Notes: a model not told the origin generated them from the letters alone. DNA of 64,000 bases from Physella acuta (GCF_028476545.1 NW_026732605.1:52501-116500); one strand, 5' to 3'; counted from the first letter of the stretch, positions 32,985-44,119 are shown. Program-made: numbers and translations.

Positions 32985-33320
32985 CTTTTTACTTTCTCGC
33001 ATACGAAGTATAGAGGAATATTGTAATCGGGCAAAAAAAAATCGTTTTACACCTCCCAAAGGTGGAATAAACATAGCTTTGCAATTTTGTCCGTATGTCT
33101 ATGTGTGTGTATGTCTATAAACAAGATAACTTGAGTACCGTTACAGCTAGGTTGATAAAATTTCAAATTATATCAAATTTGAAGTTCACTTGGTTCGTAA
33201 TTCTTTTTTTTAATAAGTAATTAAAAATGGATTAAAAATCATGTCTATATCCCGTGTTGCCATCCCCCGTATAAGAATATTCGAGAAAGTTTAGGGGAGA
33301 ACACTCACGGTTTATTTCTT
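32985..33320 (+). repeat. Dispersed repeat family D, short copy
   Basis: GCATACGAAGTATAGAGGAA, AACTTGAGTACCGTTACAGC and AAGAATATTCGAGAAAGTTT occur in the same order as at 15717, with the central module array mostly absent. Confidence 0.7.
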
Positions 33321-33411
33321 TGTTAGCGTATTATTTTGCACAACCCTATCACTGTATGTCTGTTTACCTTTCTTTTAAATTGATGTCGTTTTTATTAGAA
33401 ATGCTATATAT

Positions 33412-33629
33412 CAGTGGCGTAGCGAGGTCGGGTGTCACCCGGTGCGGCACTTAATGGTGTCACCCCCCAGAGGCGTAGCGACCCTTCCCGGGGACAAACT
33501 TTCAAGTTTTCGATTTGCACCCCCCCCCCCCCCCTCAAACTTTCGATTTGCACCCTCCCCCTCAAGTTTTTCTCTATATATTTTGCTATTTTTTGCCTTG
33601 GTGTCACCCCCCCCCTCGCTACACCTCTG
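33412..33629 (+). mobile_element. hAT-like MITE, chimeric form, perfect TSD
   Basis: Starts CAGTGGCGTAGCGAGG and ends CCTCGCTACACCTCTG; the 16-bp termini pair with two mismatches. The flanks 33404-33411 and 33630-33637 are both CTATATAT, an exact 8-bp duplication as made by hAT transposases. The interior has GTGCGGCACTTAATGGTGTC, then an embedded type B left end, poly-C, and TTTTTGCCTTGGTGTCACC. No ORF. Confidence 0.93.
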
Positions 33630-33639
33630 CTATATATTA

Positions 33640-34185
33640 AATAATTTGAGGGGAGTCTGTGTTTGTCTGTAATCTAATTACTCAACAGGGCAGTATTTAA
33701 TTTTAGCTTAATTACTGTAGGCCTACACGCTGCTGAAGTTATGATGCCTTAACCAATCAAGTCACCTAATACTGCTGCGTTGTATTTGTCTCCTCTTAAA
33801 TATTAAACTAGGTTATTAGGTCAAGTTACTTAATTTTAAATAGGTATTTTTTAAGCGTCGAAATACTTCCTGAATTTAATTTTTAGTGCCCTGTGAATAT
33901 AACTGTAGATCTTGTAAAAGTAAAAGTAATCCCTGACTATGATAACTTTTAAGTAATTTTTTAAAGCATTTAAATTGTAATTAAAAGTGTGTGACGATAT
34001 AAATTCAATAGATGTTGAAACGGAAAACGCTGTTTCTGTCGTGGTAACGAACACATTTGCAAAACCGATACTAAACCTAATCTGCTTTAAATTTGTCTTA
34101 TATGAAAATACCAGTAGGAAAAAAATGGAGCTTAATTAATTAAAAATGAAAAGTATTAACACAACACATGTATTTGATTCTACGG
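33640..34185. other. Intergenic, nothing recognised
   Basis: Unique AT-rich DNA, no gene supported. Confidence 0.4.
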
Positions 34186-34189
34186 GCAT

Positions 34190-34405
34190 TGCAGATCAAT
34201 GTTTCTTAACCTTTGTGGAGGTACCGAACCCCACCAGTTTTATATGCGCGTTCACCGAATCATTCTTAATATTTCTAATGTCCTCTCTTAGTAAATCGGA
34301 CCGTGGACCATATGAGTCGGGTGTGATTCTTGACCTCAGCCGAACCTTTGATACCTAGGGCTCGATCGAACCCAGGTTCAGAACCTCTACTCTAGGTTCA
34401 TCACT
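34190..34405 (+). mobile_element. Possible old hAT-like MITE (TTCTTAACC termini)
   Basis: The left side reads ATGTTTCTTAACCTTTGTGG and the right side GGTTCAGAACCTCTACTC. The reverse complement of the right side, GAGGTTCTGAACC, resembles the left terminus. This ends pattern is common among hAT non-autonomous elements. No target duplication is visible. Confidence 0.4.
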
Positions 34406-34409
34406 ACCA

Positions 34410-35160
34410 GAAATTGACAGATTGCGGAATCAAATGGATTCTTTCGGAAATGACCTAAGAGTTAGGTAGCTAGTATTTTAATAACAGGTTTAATATAAGG
34501 GTAAGAAAATAGCGTTACTACTATGGTAAGACGTGTTAGCATTTATTTAAGGGATATGCTTAGCTTTGATAAACCAATCAGAATTGTTAACTACCTATAA
34601 TGTAATAACCCTTTTTAAAGAATAATTCCACCATTGTTGAATAATTCTACATACACTCGTATTATTTTTTTTTTTTAAATACGGAAGTTGTTAGTCACTA
34701 AATATAGCATGTCTATAAATAGACCCGACTATTCAAACCATTTGACAGCGCAACTTTCCCACGCAACGTTAGCCAAATGGTACTTGAAACGCCTCTTGTG
34801 ATTGGCTGAATTGTTTGTACAGGAAACGTGTAGTTTTTCCAAAACGCTCAATAAAGTAATCCTCGTTAAATGTGCACGATTCGATTGGTCTGAATTTGTC
34901 TTCTATTCCAGCCCCCCCCCCCCCTCACCGCTCCGACCCCCCCCCCCCCCCCTCCACCACCACCACCACCATTTTTTTTTACCACTGACTATCGATAATT
35001 ACACCTTGTAAATATTTTCTCCCTGCAATCTGTCGTAGCAAGTTTAGTCACAGAGTTTGTTTGCTTCCCCGTGTATTTCATGTTGGTATGCTTTGTTGTT
35101 GTTTTATTGTTGTTTTGTTGGAGTGTTTTGATTAAATTGTACAACACAACTACCACTTCA
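34410..35160. other. Intergenic with C-rich low-complexity block
   Basis: 34911-34980 is poly-C with CCACCACCACC. The remainder is unique AT-rich sequence. No gene supported. Confidence 0.4.
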
Positions 35161-35204
35161 ATTACTGGAAACCGTTCGGGTTATGATTAGTGGGTCTACC
35201 AGAG

Positions 35205-35560
35205 GGTTAGGGTAAAGTTTAAGGTTAGAGCTCGGGTTAGGGTTAGAGTTAGGGTTAAGTTTAAGGTTAGGGTTAGGGTTAGGGTTAGGGTTAGGGTTAG
35301 GGTTATGATTAGGGTTAGGCTTAGGGTTAGGGTTAAGGTTAGTGTTATGATTAGGGTTAGGGTTAGGGTTAGGGTTAGGGTTAGGGTTAGGGTTAGGGTT
35401 AGGGTTAGGGTTAGGGTTAGGGTTAGGGTTAGGGTTAGGGTTAAGTTTAGGGTTAGGGTTAGGGTTAGGGTTAGGGCTAGGGCTAGGGTTATGATTAGGG
35501 TTAGGGTTATGATTAGGGTTAGGGTTAGGATTAAGGTTAGTGTTATGATTAGGGTGTCTA
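35205..35560 (+). repeat. Interstitial telomeric TTAGGG repeats
   Basis: The canonical hexamer TTAGGG runs without error for about 15 copies around 35351-35441, with shorter perfect runs at 35265-35303 and 35451-35478. Between them are variants such as GTTATGATTAGGG and GGTTAAGTTTAGG that recur at both ends. The frames open across it are repeat artefacts. Confidence 0.95.
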
Positions 35561-35606
35561 CCAGAGGAAGAACATAAAGTTTGTACCCACACCCCTGAAC
35601 TTTCGT

Positions 35607-35702
35607 CTCTTCTTCTTCTTCTTCGTCGTTCTCAATGTTAGTGTTGAAAGGGATTCCCCCCAACACAATTAAGTATACGGATCTACTGGTTATGCGCAAT
35701 TT
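35607..35702 (-). mobile_element. SINE-B, 5'-truncated
   Basis: Inverted 3' end only: TCTTCTTCTTCTTCTTCGTC, GAAAGGGATTCCCCCCAACA, CAATTAAGTATACGG and TGGTTATGCGC. It stops there, adjacent to the telomeric block on one side and the 20-bp array on the other. Confidence 0.75.
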
Positions 35703-36502
35703 CCCCATGTCCAACAAAATGTCCCCTAATCCAACAAAATTTTCCCTGGTCAAATTGAATTTCCCATAGTCCAACCAGATTTATCTTAGTCCAGCCAAAT
35801 TTCCCCATGTCAAATCAAATTTCCCCTAGTCCATCCAAATCTCCACTAGTTCAACTAAAAGTCCCCTAGTCCAAGTAACGTCCCCTAGTCCAACTAAATG
35901 TCCCCTAGTCCAACCAAATGTCCCCTAGTCCAACTAAATTTCTCCTAATCCAACAAAATTTCCCCTAGTCCAACTAAATGTCCCCTAGTCCAACAAAATT
36001 TCCCCTAGTCCAACCAAATGTCCCCTAGTCCAATCAAATGTCCCCTAGTCCAACAAAATTTCCCCTAGTCCAACCAAATGTCCCCTAGTCCAACAAAAGT
36101 TCCCCTAGTCCAACCAAATGTCCCCTAGTCCAACAAAATTTCCCCTAGTCCAACTAAATTTCCCCTTGTACAACTAAATGTCCCCTACTCTAACTAAATG
36201 TCCCCTAGTCCAACCAAATGTCCCCTAGTCCAACAAAATTTCCCCTAGTCCAACCAAATGTCCCCTAGTCCAACAAAATTTCCCCTAGTCCAACCAAATG
36301 TCCCCTAGTCCAACAAAATTTCCCCTAGTCCAACAAAATTTCCCCTAGTCCAACAAAATTTCCCCTAGTCAAATCAATGTCCCCTAGTCAAACCTAATTT
36401 CCCCTAGTCCAACTAAATGTCCCCTAGTCCAACAAAATTTCCCTTTGTCAAATCAAATGTCCCCCTGTGCATTCAAATTTCCCCTAATCCGTCCATTTCT
36501 CC
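35703..36502 (+). repeat. 20-bp minisatellite, about 39 copies
   Basis: Two unit types, TCCCCTAGTCCAACAAAATT and TCCCCTAGTCCAACCAAATG, largely alternate in the middle of the array to give a 40-bp dimer. Edges are degenerate (TTCCCATAGTCC, CCCCTAATCCGTCC). Confidence 0.95.
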
Positions 36503-36734
36503 ACCCACATAGTGTGAGCAGAATTTAAATCATGCGCAGATGGCGCTGCAGAGTTGTAGTAATTAAAACAAGAACACAATCGTATCTTAATTGATTGTAA
36601 TTAATTAGCGTCTAGAAATATGACTTGGCTTTAACAGACGCTGGAGGACGATACTAATTAATTATTTTTTTAATTAACATTGTGTAGAGTACAAAGAGGT
36701 TTCGTCACCATGAAAGAGTGCAACTAGCTAAGTT

Positions 36735-37175
36735 ACGCACAATTGTGCAGCTAGCTTTGATTAGTGTGCAGTTAGCTTTGGTTTTAATGTGAAACTAGCT
36801 TTGGTTAATGCACAGCTAGATTTGGTTAATTTACAGCTAGCTTTAGTTAATGCACAGCTAGATTTGGTTAATGTACAGCAAGATTCAGAGTGGCCTAGCA
36901 GTAGAGAGCCTAACTTGCTAACCAGCAAGTCTCAAGTTCGAATCCGGGTTCAAGTCAGTAGACCGTACTTGAGTCCACCCAACTCTGATGGGTACATTAC
37001 TCACGTTAGGGAAAGTAAAGGTGGATGTGCATAGTGCTGACCACACTATCTCTTCATATGCCGAGGTCACAGAAACAAGTGAACTCTACTTCCCTTGCCC
37101 TATAGACCGTCAGGTTTGAAATGGAACTTTTACGGCTAGTTTTGGTTAATGTACAGCTAACTTTTACTAGTGCAT
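36735..37175 (+). repeat. ~21-bp minisatellite interrupted by a SINE
   Basis: CAGCTAGCTTTGGTTAATGC-type units run from 36750 to 36885 and resume at 37133-37170 (CGGCTAGTTTTGGTTAATGT) after a SINE-A insertion. Confidence 0.8.
36884..37132 (+). mobile_element. SINE-A copy, near full length
   Basis: Head GTGGCCTAGCAGTAGAGAGC, B box AAGTTCGAATCCGGG, body CTCACGTTAGGGAAAGTAAA, CATATGCCGAGGTCACAGAA and the end TATAGACCGTCAGGTTTGAA. It splits the surrounding minisatellite. Confidence 0.92.
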
Positions 37176-37179
37176 GGGT

Positions 37180-37710
37180 GTGAATCTAGCTGGGATTAAG
37201 ATTAGAACCAAGGTCAAGGTCCGAAAATGTCTTAAGATTATAATCCCTGATTACTGTCCGAATGATAATCTGAACATAGCTTACTCATTGCGTCGAAAAT
37301 CAGCTGTGATGAAAAGGGCCATTCCATTACTTTGTTATGATAAAATGTTAGCTTCAATTTTAATGCAAATAAACTAAATTGCTCAAAACCCACTAAAGCA
37401 CTACAATACAAGCTTGATTTTTTTTCAGGCAATATGATATGCCAAACTAAATGACCCAAAAAACAGAACAAGAAGCGTACTTAAAGTCATCGATTTTTTT
37501 TTTCGTTACAGTATGTTTTTTTTTTTTTTTTTTTTTTGTGCGTTGTTCGGATTTTATTACAAGGTAAAAAAACTCACAAAGCGTGACATTGGCTATCAAA
37601 TGCCTCCGATTGTAAGAACGTTCCCGTGTTTTAGGTTATGCGTCGTTAAATTTAACTTTGTATTGATTTACGTCGCGTTGCGTGAGTCTGCTCTGAAATA
37701 TATGACTAGA
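37180..37710. other. Intergenic, poly-T tract
   Basis: Poly-T at 37516-37537; otherwise unique-looking. No gene supported. Confidence 0.4.
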
Positions 37711-37714
37711 GTGT

Positions 37715-38468
37715 GTTGAATGAATGTAAGAATGAAAGAATGAATGTAAGAATGAATGTAAGAATGAATTTAAGAATGAAAGAACGAATGTAAGAATGAA
37801 TGTAAGAATGAATTTAAGAATGAATTTAAGAATGAATGTAAGAATGAATGTAAGAATGAATGTTAGAATGAATGTAAGAATGAATGTAAGAATGAATATA
37901 AGCATGAATGTAAGAATGAATGTTAGAATGAATGTTCAAATAAATGTAAGAATGAATGAATGTAAGAAAAGAATGAATGTAAGAATATAAGAAAAGAATG
38001 AATGTAAGAAAAGAATGAATATGAGAATGTAAGAAAAGAATGAATGTAAGAAAAGAATAAATGTAAGAATGTAAGAAAAGAATTACTCTAAAAAAAGTAT
38101 TAATGTAAGAATGTAAGAAAATAATGAATGTAAGAAAAGAATTACTCTAAGAAAAGAATGAATGTAAGAATGTAAGAAAAGAATGAATGTAAGAAAAGAA
38201 TGAATGTAAGAATGTAAGAAAAGAATGAATGTAAGAAAAGAATGAATTTAAGAATGTAAGAAAAGAATTACTCTAAGAAAAGTAATAATGTAAGAATTTA
38301 AGAAAAGAATTACTATAAGAAAAGTATTAATGTAAGAATGTAAGAAAAGAATTACTCTAAGAAAAGTATTAATGTAAGAATGTAAGAAAATAATTACTCT
38401 AAGAAAAGTATTAATGTAAGAATGTAAGAAAATAATTACTCTAAGAAAAGAATTAATGTAAGAATGTG
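37715..38468 (+). repeat. GAATGTAA-type minisatellite
   Basis: 37715-37945 is a 12-bp array (AATGTAAGAATG). From about 37946 it changes to longer units combining GAATGTAAGAAAA with ATTACTCTAAGAAAAGTATT, roughly 40 bp in the last third. The change of unit records stepwise growth. Confidence 0.9.
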
Positions 38469-38548
38469 TGCTATGTAGTGATCAAACGGGAAAACCTGAA
38501 AAATGGCAGGCAAGATTTTGAAAAGTTAGTCATTTTTTTTATATCGGA

Positions 38549-38804
38549 CGGTCGCTTGGGACGGCGTGTCCTAAGCGGTAGAGCGCTAGGCTGCTAACCC
38601 GAAAATGTCTCGAGATCGAATCCGGGTCCAAGTTAGTAGAACGTCCCTGAGTCTACCCAGCTCTGATGGGTACCTAACTCATGATAGGTAAAGTAAAGGC
38701 GGCTGTACAAAGTGCTGACTAACCTTCCCTTCATATGCCGTGGTCAAGATATGTATGAACTCTACTTCATCTGCCCAATGGATCTTTAGGTCTAAAGAGG
38801 AGTC
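38549..38804 (+). mobile_element. SINE-A copy with 11-bp target duplication
   Basis: Head ACGGCGTGTCCTAAGCGGTA and GATCGAATCCGGG, then the full body through TGGATCTTTAGGTCTAAAGA. The flanks 38538-38548 and 38805-38815 are both TTTATATCGGA, a target duplication consistent with LINE-mediated retrotransposition. Confidence 0.93.
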
Positions 38805-38894
38805 TTTATATCGGAGGCTAGAAAAAAAAGAAAAAATTTGGAAAATGCGCGTTAAAATCAAGCACCAGAAAATACACCAATATTGGTAAATGTA

Positions 38895-38990
38895 TGCAAA
38901 CTGTGGAGCCTCATCTACCCGGGGGTTTGAACTCGGGACTTATCGGTTCAGCAGCCATGAGCTTAACCGACCCGACAGGCCGACCTCCGG
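38895..38990 (-). repeat. tRNA-like SINE head (SINE-B type), solitary
   Basis: Inverted head: AGCCTCATCTACCCGGGGGT, TTTGAACTCGGGACTT, GAGCTTAACCGACCCGACAG. It matches the SINE-B head at 4806 in reverse; no body follows. Confidence 0.6.
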
Positions 38991-39039
38991 AGCTAAATTG
39001 AAATAGAGCCTATTTATTTGGTTATTTATTGTAGGGTTA

Positions 39040-39262
39040 AAATAGTTAAATACTTTTCTAAATAACGATAGGTTGTTTTTAATCACCTCATATATTAATA
39101 GTAAAAGTCTTTTCTAATGACGATAGGCTTTTTGAAATCAACCCATGTATTGATAATTAAAGATTCTTCTAAATAATATAGGCTTTTTGGTATGACCCCA
39201 TGAATTAATAGTCAAAGAGATTTCTCAATAACGATAAACTTTTTGGAATCACCCCATGAAAA
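39040..39262 (+). repeat. ~64-bp degenerate tandem repeat, about 3.5 copies
   Basis: TTCTAAATAACGATAGG, a CTTTTTG-AATCA stretch and CCCATGAATTAATAGT recur with spacing near 64 bp. Confidence 0.7.
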
Positions 39263-39269
39263 AGTATGG

Positions 39270-39612
39270 GTTAAGGCCAAATTGTGAAAGGTGGCTCCAC
39301 TTCAGCTAAGTCGGTGTTTAGAAGATAAGCTGAAAATAGTCTTTTCACATTGGATAACTAAATCAAGTTCTAAATTTAGCATTATTAAGTAAAGAAAGTT
39401 TAAAAACTTTTGTGGAAATGTATCAAATCAGTAGTTTACACTTTCTTATCGAAAATGTATACACAAAAATGCCTGTGTTGTTTGGTGGAGCGTCGCGATT
39501 TGGAATTCTTTTGCGATCGTTCCGGTTTTTAGACAAACTATTTTCGGTGTTCTTTGATCGGTGTATCGCAGAGTTAGGTTTCTTTCCAAGCGTTATCGTT
39601 GTTTGATTTCTG
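39270..39612. other. Intergenic, nothing recognised
   Basis: Unique-looking sequence with moderate GC at 39470-39600. No gene supported. Confidence 0.4.
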
Positions 39613-40603
39613 GTCAGGGTGTGGGTCATAATGTATGTCAGGGTGTGGATCAGGGTGTGGGTCAGGGTGTGGGTCATGGTGTGGGTCAGGGTGTGGGTCA
39701 GGTGTGGGTCAGGGTGTGGGTCAGGGTGTGGGTCAGGTGTGGGTCAGGGTGTGGGTCAGGATGTGGGTCAGGGTGTGGGTCAGGGTGTGGGTCAGGTGTG
39801 GGTCAGGTGTGGGTCAGGATGTGGGTCAGGATGTGGGTCAGGGTGTGGGTCAGGGTGTGGGTCAGGGTGTGGGTCAGGGTCAGGGTGTGGGTCAGGTGTG
39901 GGTTAGAATGTGGGTCAGGGTGTGGGTCAGGGTCAGGGTGTGGGTCAGGTGTGGGTCAGGGTGTGGGTCAGGTGTGAGTTAGGGTGTGGGTCAGGGGTCA
40001 GGGTGTGGGTCAGGGTGTGGGTCAGGGTGTGGGTCAGGGTGTGGGTCAGGGTGTGGGTCAGGGTGTGGGTCAGGGTGTGGGTCAGGGTGTGGGTCAGGTG
40101 TGGGTCAGGACGTGGGTCAGGGTGTGGGTCAGGGTATGGGTCAGGGTGTGGGTCAGGGTGTGGGTCAGGGTGTGGGTCAGGGTCAGGGTGTGGGTCAGGG
40201 TGTGGGTCAGGTGTGGTTTAGAATGTGGGTCAGGGTGTGGGTCAGGGTCAGGGTGTGGGTCAGGTGTGGGTCAGGGTGTGGGTCAGGTGTGAGTTAGGGT
40301 GTGGGTCAGGGGTCAGGGTGTGGGTCAGGGTGTGGGTCAGGGTGTGGGTCAGGGTGTGGGTCAGGGTGTGGGTCAGGGTGTGGGTCAGGATGTGGGTCAG
40401 GATGTGGGTCAGGATGTGGGTCAGGATGTGGGTCAGGGTGTGGGTCAGGTTGTGGGTCAGGATGTGGGTCAGGTTGTGGGTCAGGGTGTGGGTCTGGATA
40501 TGGGTCAGGTGTGGGTGGAAATGTGGGTCAGGTGTGGGTGGAAATGTGGGTCAGGTTGTGGGTCAGGGTGTGGGTCAGGGTGTGGGTCAGGGTGTGGGTT
40601 AGC
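39613..40603 (+). repeat. 12-bp G-rich minisatellite (GGGTCAGGGTGT)n
   Basis: About 1 kb of the dodecamer. GGG triplets separated by 3-base loops (TCA, TGT) give a continuous G-quadruplex motif on the plus strand. Variants delete 1 or 6 bases or change GGGTGT to GGATGT. A block of about 315 bp, marked by TTAGAATG at 39903 and 40218 and by GTGAGTTAG at 39974 and 40289, is duplicated. All frames are open because 12 is a multiple of 3; these are not genes. Confidence 0.97.
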
Positions 40604-40604
40604 T

Positions 40605-41254
40605 TGTTCACATTTGATTCACCGTGTTAGTAAACACAGCTACGCATTAGTTTATCTAGACAAGAGGTATTTTCAATGTTTTGATTGTGAAGTGTTACAA
40701 GTTGGAGAGGGTGAGTTCCAGGAAGTAAATGTGTTCTTGAAAAAAAGGAACGATGTGATGCGTAGTTACAGAACAGTGCCAGATTTTTGTGGGGATGTCG
40801 CGTTCCTAGTTTTCACGTGAGAGATAACAACTTCCGCTTGCCACACTTGATCAACACGTGGTGTTTTGATTTTTGTTGTTTTTTTTTCAATTTTTTAGTA
40901 AAAGTACTGGTGCTATTTTATTTTGGAAAAGTGGTTTTATGCTAAGGAATTCTAGTAAAATGAGTGAAACCTAAAAGCGGGAGGAGGGGGTATGGGGGGT
41001 GGGGGTAATTATGCTTGATAAAGTCGTAATCTGGGTCAAATGTAGGTCAAATATAATGCAAACAGGGGTCAAATGTGGGCCATGTTCTAATGTCAAGGTC
41101 AGCTAATCCAGAACAGTTTTCTAGCGAGCCGGTAATTGAACTTTTATTAGATGCTGAGTCAGCGTCTGTATAGCTCTTGTCTGGCTGGGTGGAGTATTTT
41201 GTGGGGGCTTGTCGGTGATTTATGATTAGGCGAAACGGTACTGTGACGTGTGGG
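40605..41254. other. Intergenic between arrays
   Basis: Unique-looking. 41030-41095 has three GGGTCAAATGTGGGCC-like words. No gene supported. Confidence 0.4.
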
Positions 41255-41770
41255 GGATAGCTGTGAGGGTTAGTGTACTGGATAAGATTAGCGTTAGGAT
41301 TAGGGTTGGGGCTAGTTTTTGGGTTAGTGGTAATGTTAGTGTTAAGGTTAGGGTTAGTATTAGTGTTTCTAGATTAGTGGAAATGTTAGAGTTAAGGTTA
41401 GGGTTAGTATTTGATTTTTCTGTTTAGTGGTAATGTGAGAGTTATTGTTAGGGTTAGTATTATTGTTTTGGGATTAGTAGTGGTAATGTTAGAGTTAAGA
41501 TTAAGGCTAGTATTAGTGTTTTGGAATTAGTGGTTATAGTTAGGGTTAGTGTTAGTGTTTTTGGATTAGTGGTAATATTAGAATTAAGGTTAGGTTTAGT
41601 ATTAGTGTTTTGGGATTAGTGGTAATGTTAGAGCTAAGGTTATGGTTAGTATTAGTGCTAGGGTTAGTGTTAGGTTAAATTGTATTGTTAGTGCTAAGCT
41701 TAGTATTGGGGTTGTGTCTTAGGTTAGGGTTGATGTTTAAGCTTGTGTTAAGGTTAGGCTTAGATTCATT
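41255..41770 (+). repeat. ~60-bp tandem repeat of telomere-like words
   Basis: GATTAGTGGTAATGTTAGAG, TTAAGGTTAGGGTTAGTATT and AGTGTTTTGG recur with spacing near 60 bp, about eight degenerate units. Hexamers drift from TTAGGG. Confidence 0.8.
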
Positions 41771-41779
41771 GTTTGGATT

Positions 41780-42540
41780 ACTGTTATGTCGTCTAGGTAT
41801 TAAGATAAGGGATAGAGATTCAGGACATTCATTGAGCGTGACTAGGCTAAGAGTCTCATTTTTGTCAATTTTTATCGAGTTATATATTTTTCTGTAACTA
41901 CTAAATATTAGCACAGTGAATACAAGAACTCGCGCACTGTAAAATGTGTTATCTTTAAATCTGCTTGTCTGTGACTGGTTGTATCTTCCCCTCCCACCCC
42001 CACCCCCATCCCCCTTGCACTTGTTCACTTGACTTTTTATCGTTGTTGAATTCTAAGAAAGCTAAGGCCTCCTTTGAAAACTAAGATTTCTTTCCTTGAT
42101 GAAAAAGAAGGGAGATAATTAGTTTCAATCCCCGTCGTGTAGTTTTATTCCCGAGTTACCAACCCTTTATAAATGTGATTGTTTTAAGAGTAGTAATTAT
42201 AAAAATAATTAGCGTTTTTTTGTGTTGTTTAACTCTAGAGTACAGTTTGGGGAGTGACCTTGACTTTGGTTTTAAGTTCGAGAACTCTGGTTCCTGTTTT
42301 GCGTTCTCACGAATCTTGTAACTATGACAAGAGCAGCAGTTCAACAGGAAGTTTAAAAATTTCCTAGGGACAAATTACAATGACGTTGTTTATTAGACAC
42401 ACAATTCTAAACTGGAATTTCGTAATAGTGAATAATTTCTCTGATGATGTATTTTTAAATAAAAAAAAAATTCCAATGTGATTGCATTGCTTCTTTTTTT
42501 CATTCTTCACTGAAAGGAATAAAGTAATGCACTCTTTCAA
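41780..42540. other. Intergenic between inverted arrays
   Basis: Unique-looking sequence. C-rich CCCCTCCCACCCCCACCCCC at 41990-42010. No gene supported. Confidence 0.4.
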
Positions 42541-42543
42541 AGC

Positions 42544-44110
42544 TGACCCATACCCTGATCCACAACCTCACCCACATCCTGACCCACAAACTGACCCACA
42601 CCCCGACCCACACCCGGACCCACATCATGACCCACACCCTGACCCACATCCTGACCCCTGACCCACACCCTGACCCACATCCTGACCCACACCCTGACCC
42701 ACATCATGACCCACACCCTGACCCACACCCTGACCCACACCTTGACCCACACCCTGACCCACACCCTGACCCACACCCTGACCCACATCATGACCCAAAC
42801 CCTGACCCACATCCTGACCCACACCCTGACCCACACCATGACCCACATTTCCAAACACACATCCTGACCCACACCCTGACCCACACCCTGACCCACACCC
42901 TGACCCACATCATGACCCAAACCCTGACCCACATCCTGACCCACACCCTGACCCACACCCTGACCCACACCCTGACCCACACCCTGACCCACATCATGAC
43001 CCAAACCCTGACCCACATCCTGACCCACACCCTAACCCACATCATGACCCACATCCTGACCCACAACCTGAACCACACCCTGACCCACATCATGACCCAC
43101 ACCCTGACCCACATCATGACCCACACCCTGACCCACACCCCGACCCACACCCTGACCCACACCCTGACCCACACCCACATCCTGACAAACATCATGACCC
43201 ACAACCTGACCCACATCCTGACCCACACCCTGACCCACATCATGACCCACACCCTGACCCACAACCTGAACCACACCCTGACCCACATCCTGACCCACAC
43301 CCTGACCCACACCCTGACCCACATCATGACCCACACCCTGACCCACAGCATGACCCACACCCTGACCCACACCCCGACCCACACCCTGACCCACATCCTG
43401 ACCCACACCCTGACCCACACCCTGACCCACATCATGACCCACACCCTGACCCACATCATGACCCACATCCTGACCCACACCCTGACCCACACCCTGACCC
43501 ACACCCTGACCCACATCATGACCCACATCCTGACCCACACCCTGACCCACACCCTGACCCACACCCCGACCCACACCCTGACCCACATCATGACCCACAC
43601 CCCGACCCACACCCTGACCCACATCCTGACCCACACCCTGACCCACACCCTGACACACATCATGGCCCACGCCCTGACCCACATCATAACCCACATCCTG
43701 ACCCACACCCTGACCCACATCATGACCCACATTTCCACACACACATCCTGACCCACACCCTGACCCACACCCTGACACACATCATGGCCCACACCCTGAC
43801 CCACATCATAACCCACATTCTGACCCACACCCTGACCCACATCCTGACCCACACCCTGACCCACATCATGACCTACATTTCCACACACACATCCTGACCC
43901 ACACCCTGACCCAAACTCTTACCCACATCCTGACCCACACTCTGACCCAAACTCTGACCCACACCCTGACCCACACCCTGACCCAAACTCTGACCCACAC
44001 CCTGACCCACACCCTGACCCACATCATGACCCACAACCTGACCCACACCCTGACCCAAACTCTGACCCACATCCTGACCCACACCCTGACCCACACCCTG
44101 ACCCACCTGA
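42544..44110 (-). repeat. 12-bp C-rich minisatellite (ACACCCTGACCC)n, inverted partner
   Basis: The same dodecamer as at 39613 but in opposite orientation, about 1.57 kb. Frequent CATCCTG and CATCATG variants occur. An interrupting word ACATTTCCACACACACATCC appears at about 42847 (with AAAC), 43731 and 43877, showing internal block duplication. The long HTLTHTLT and VGQGVGQG frames are artefacts. Confidence 0.97.
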
Positions 44111-44119
44111 CGGCTCGTT

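Noticed and set aside
35158-35774. Open frames of 90-190 codons over the telomeric block
   Set aside because: TTAGGG hexamers are stop-free in these frames; no protein signal.
36735-37175. 36735-37175 as one complex transposon
   Set aside because: Better explained as a SINE-A inserted in a 21-bp minisatellite; the array is continuous on either side.
42627-43888. Long HTLTHTLT / VGQGVGQG / WVRVWVRV frames (also at 39561-40820)
   Set aside because: A stop-free 12-bp repeat yields open frames on both strands; repeat artefact.
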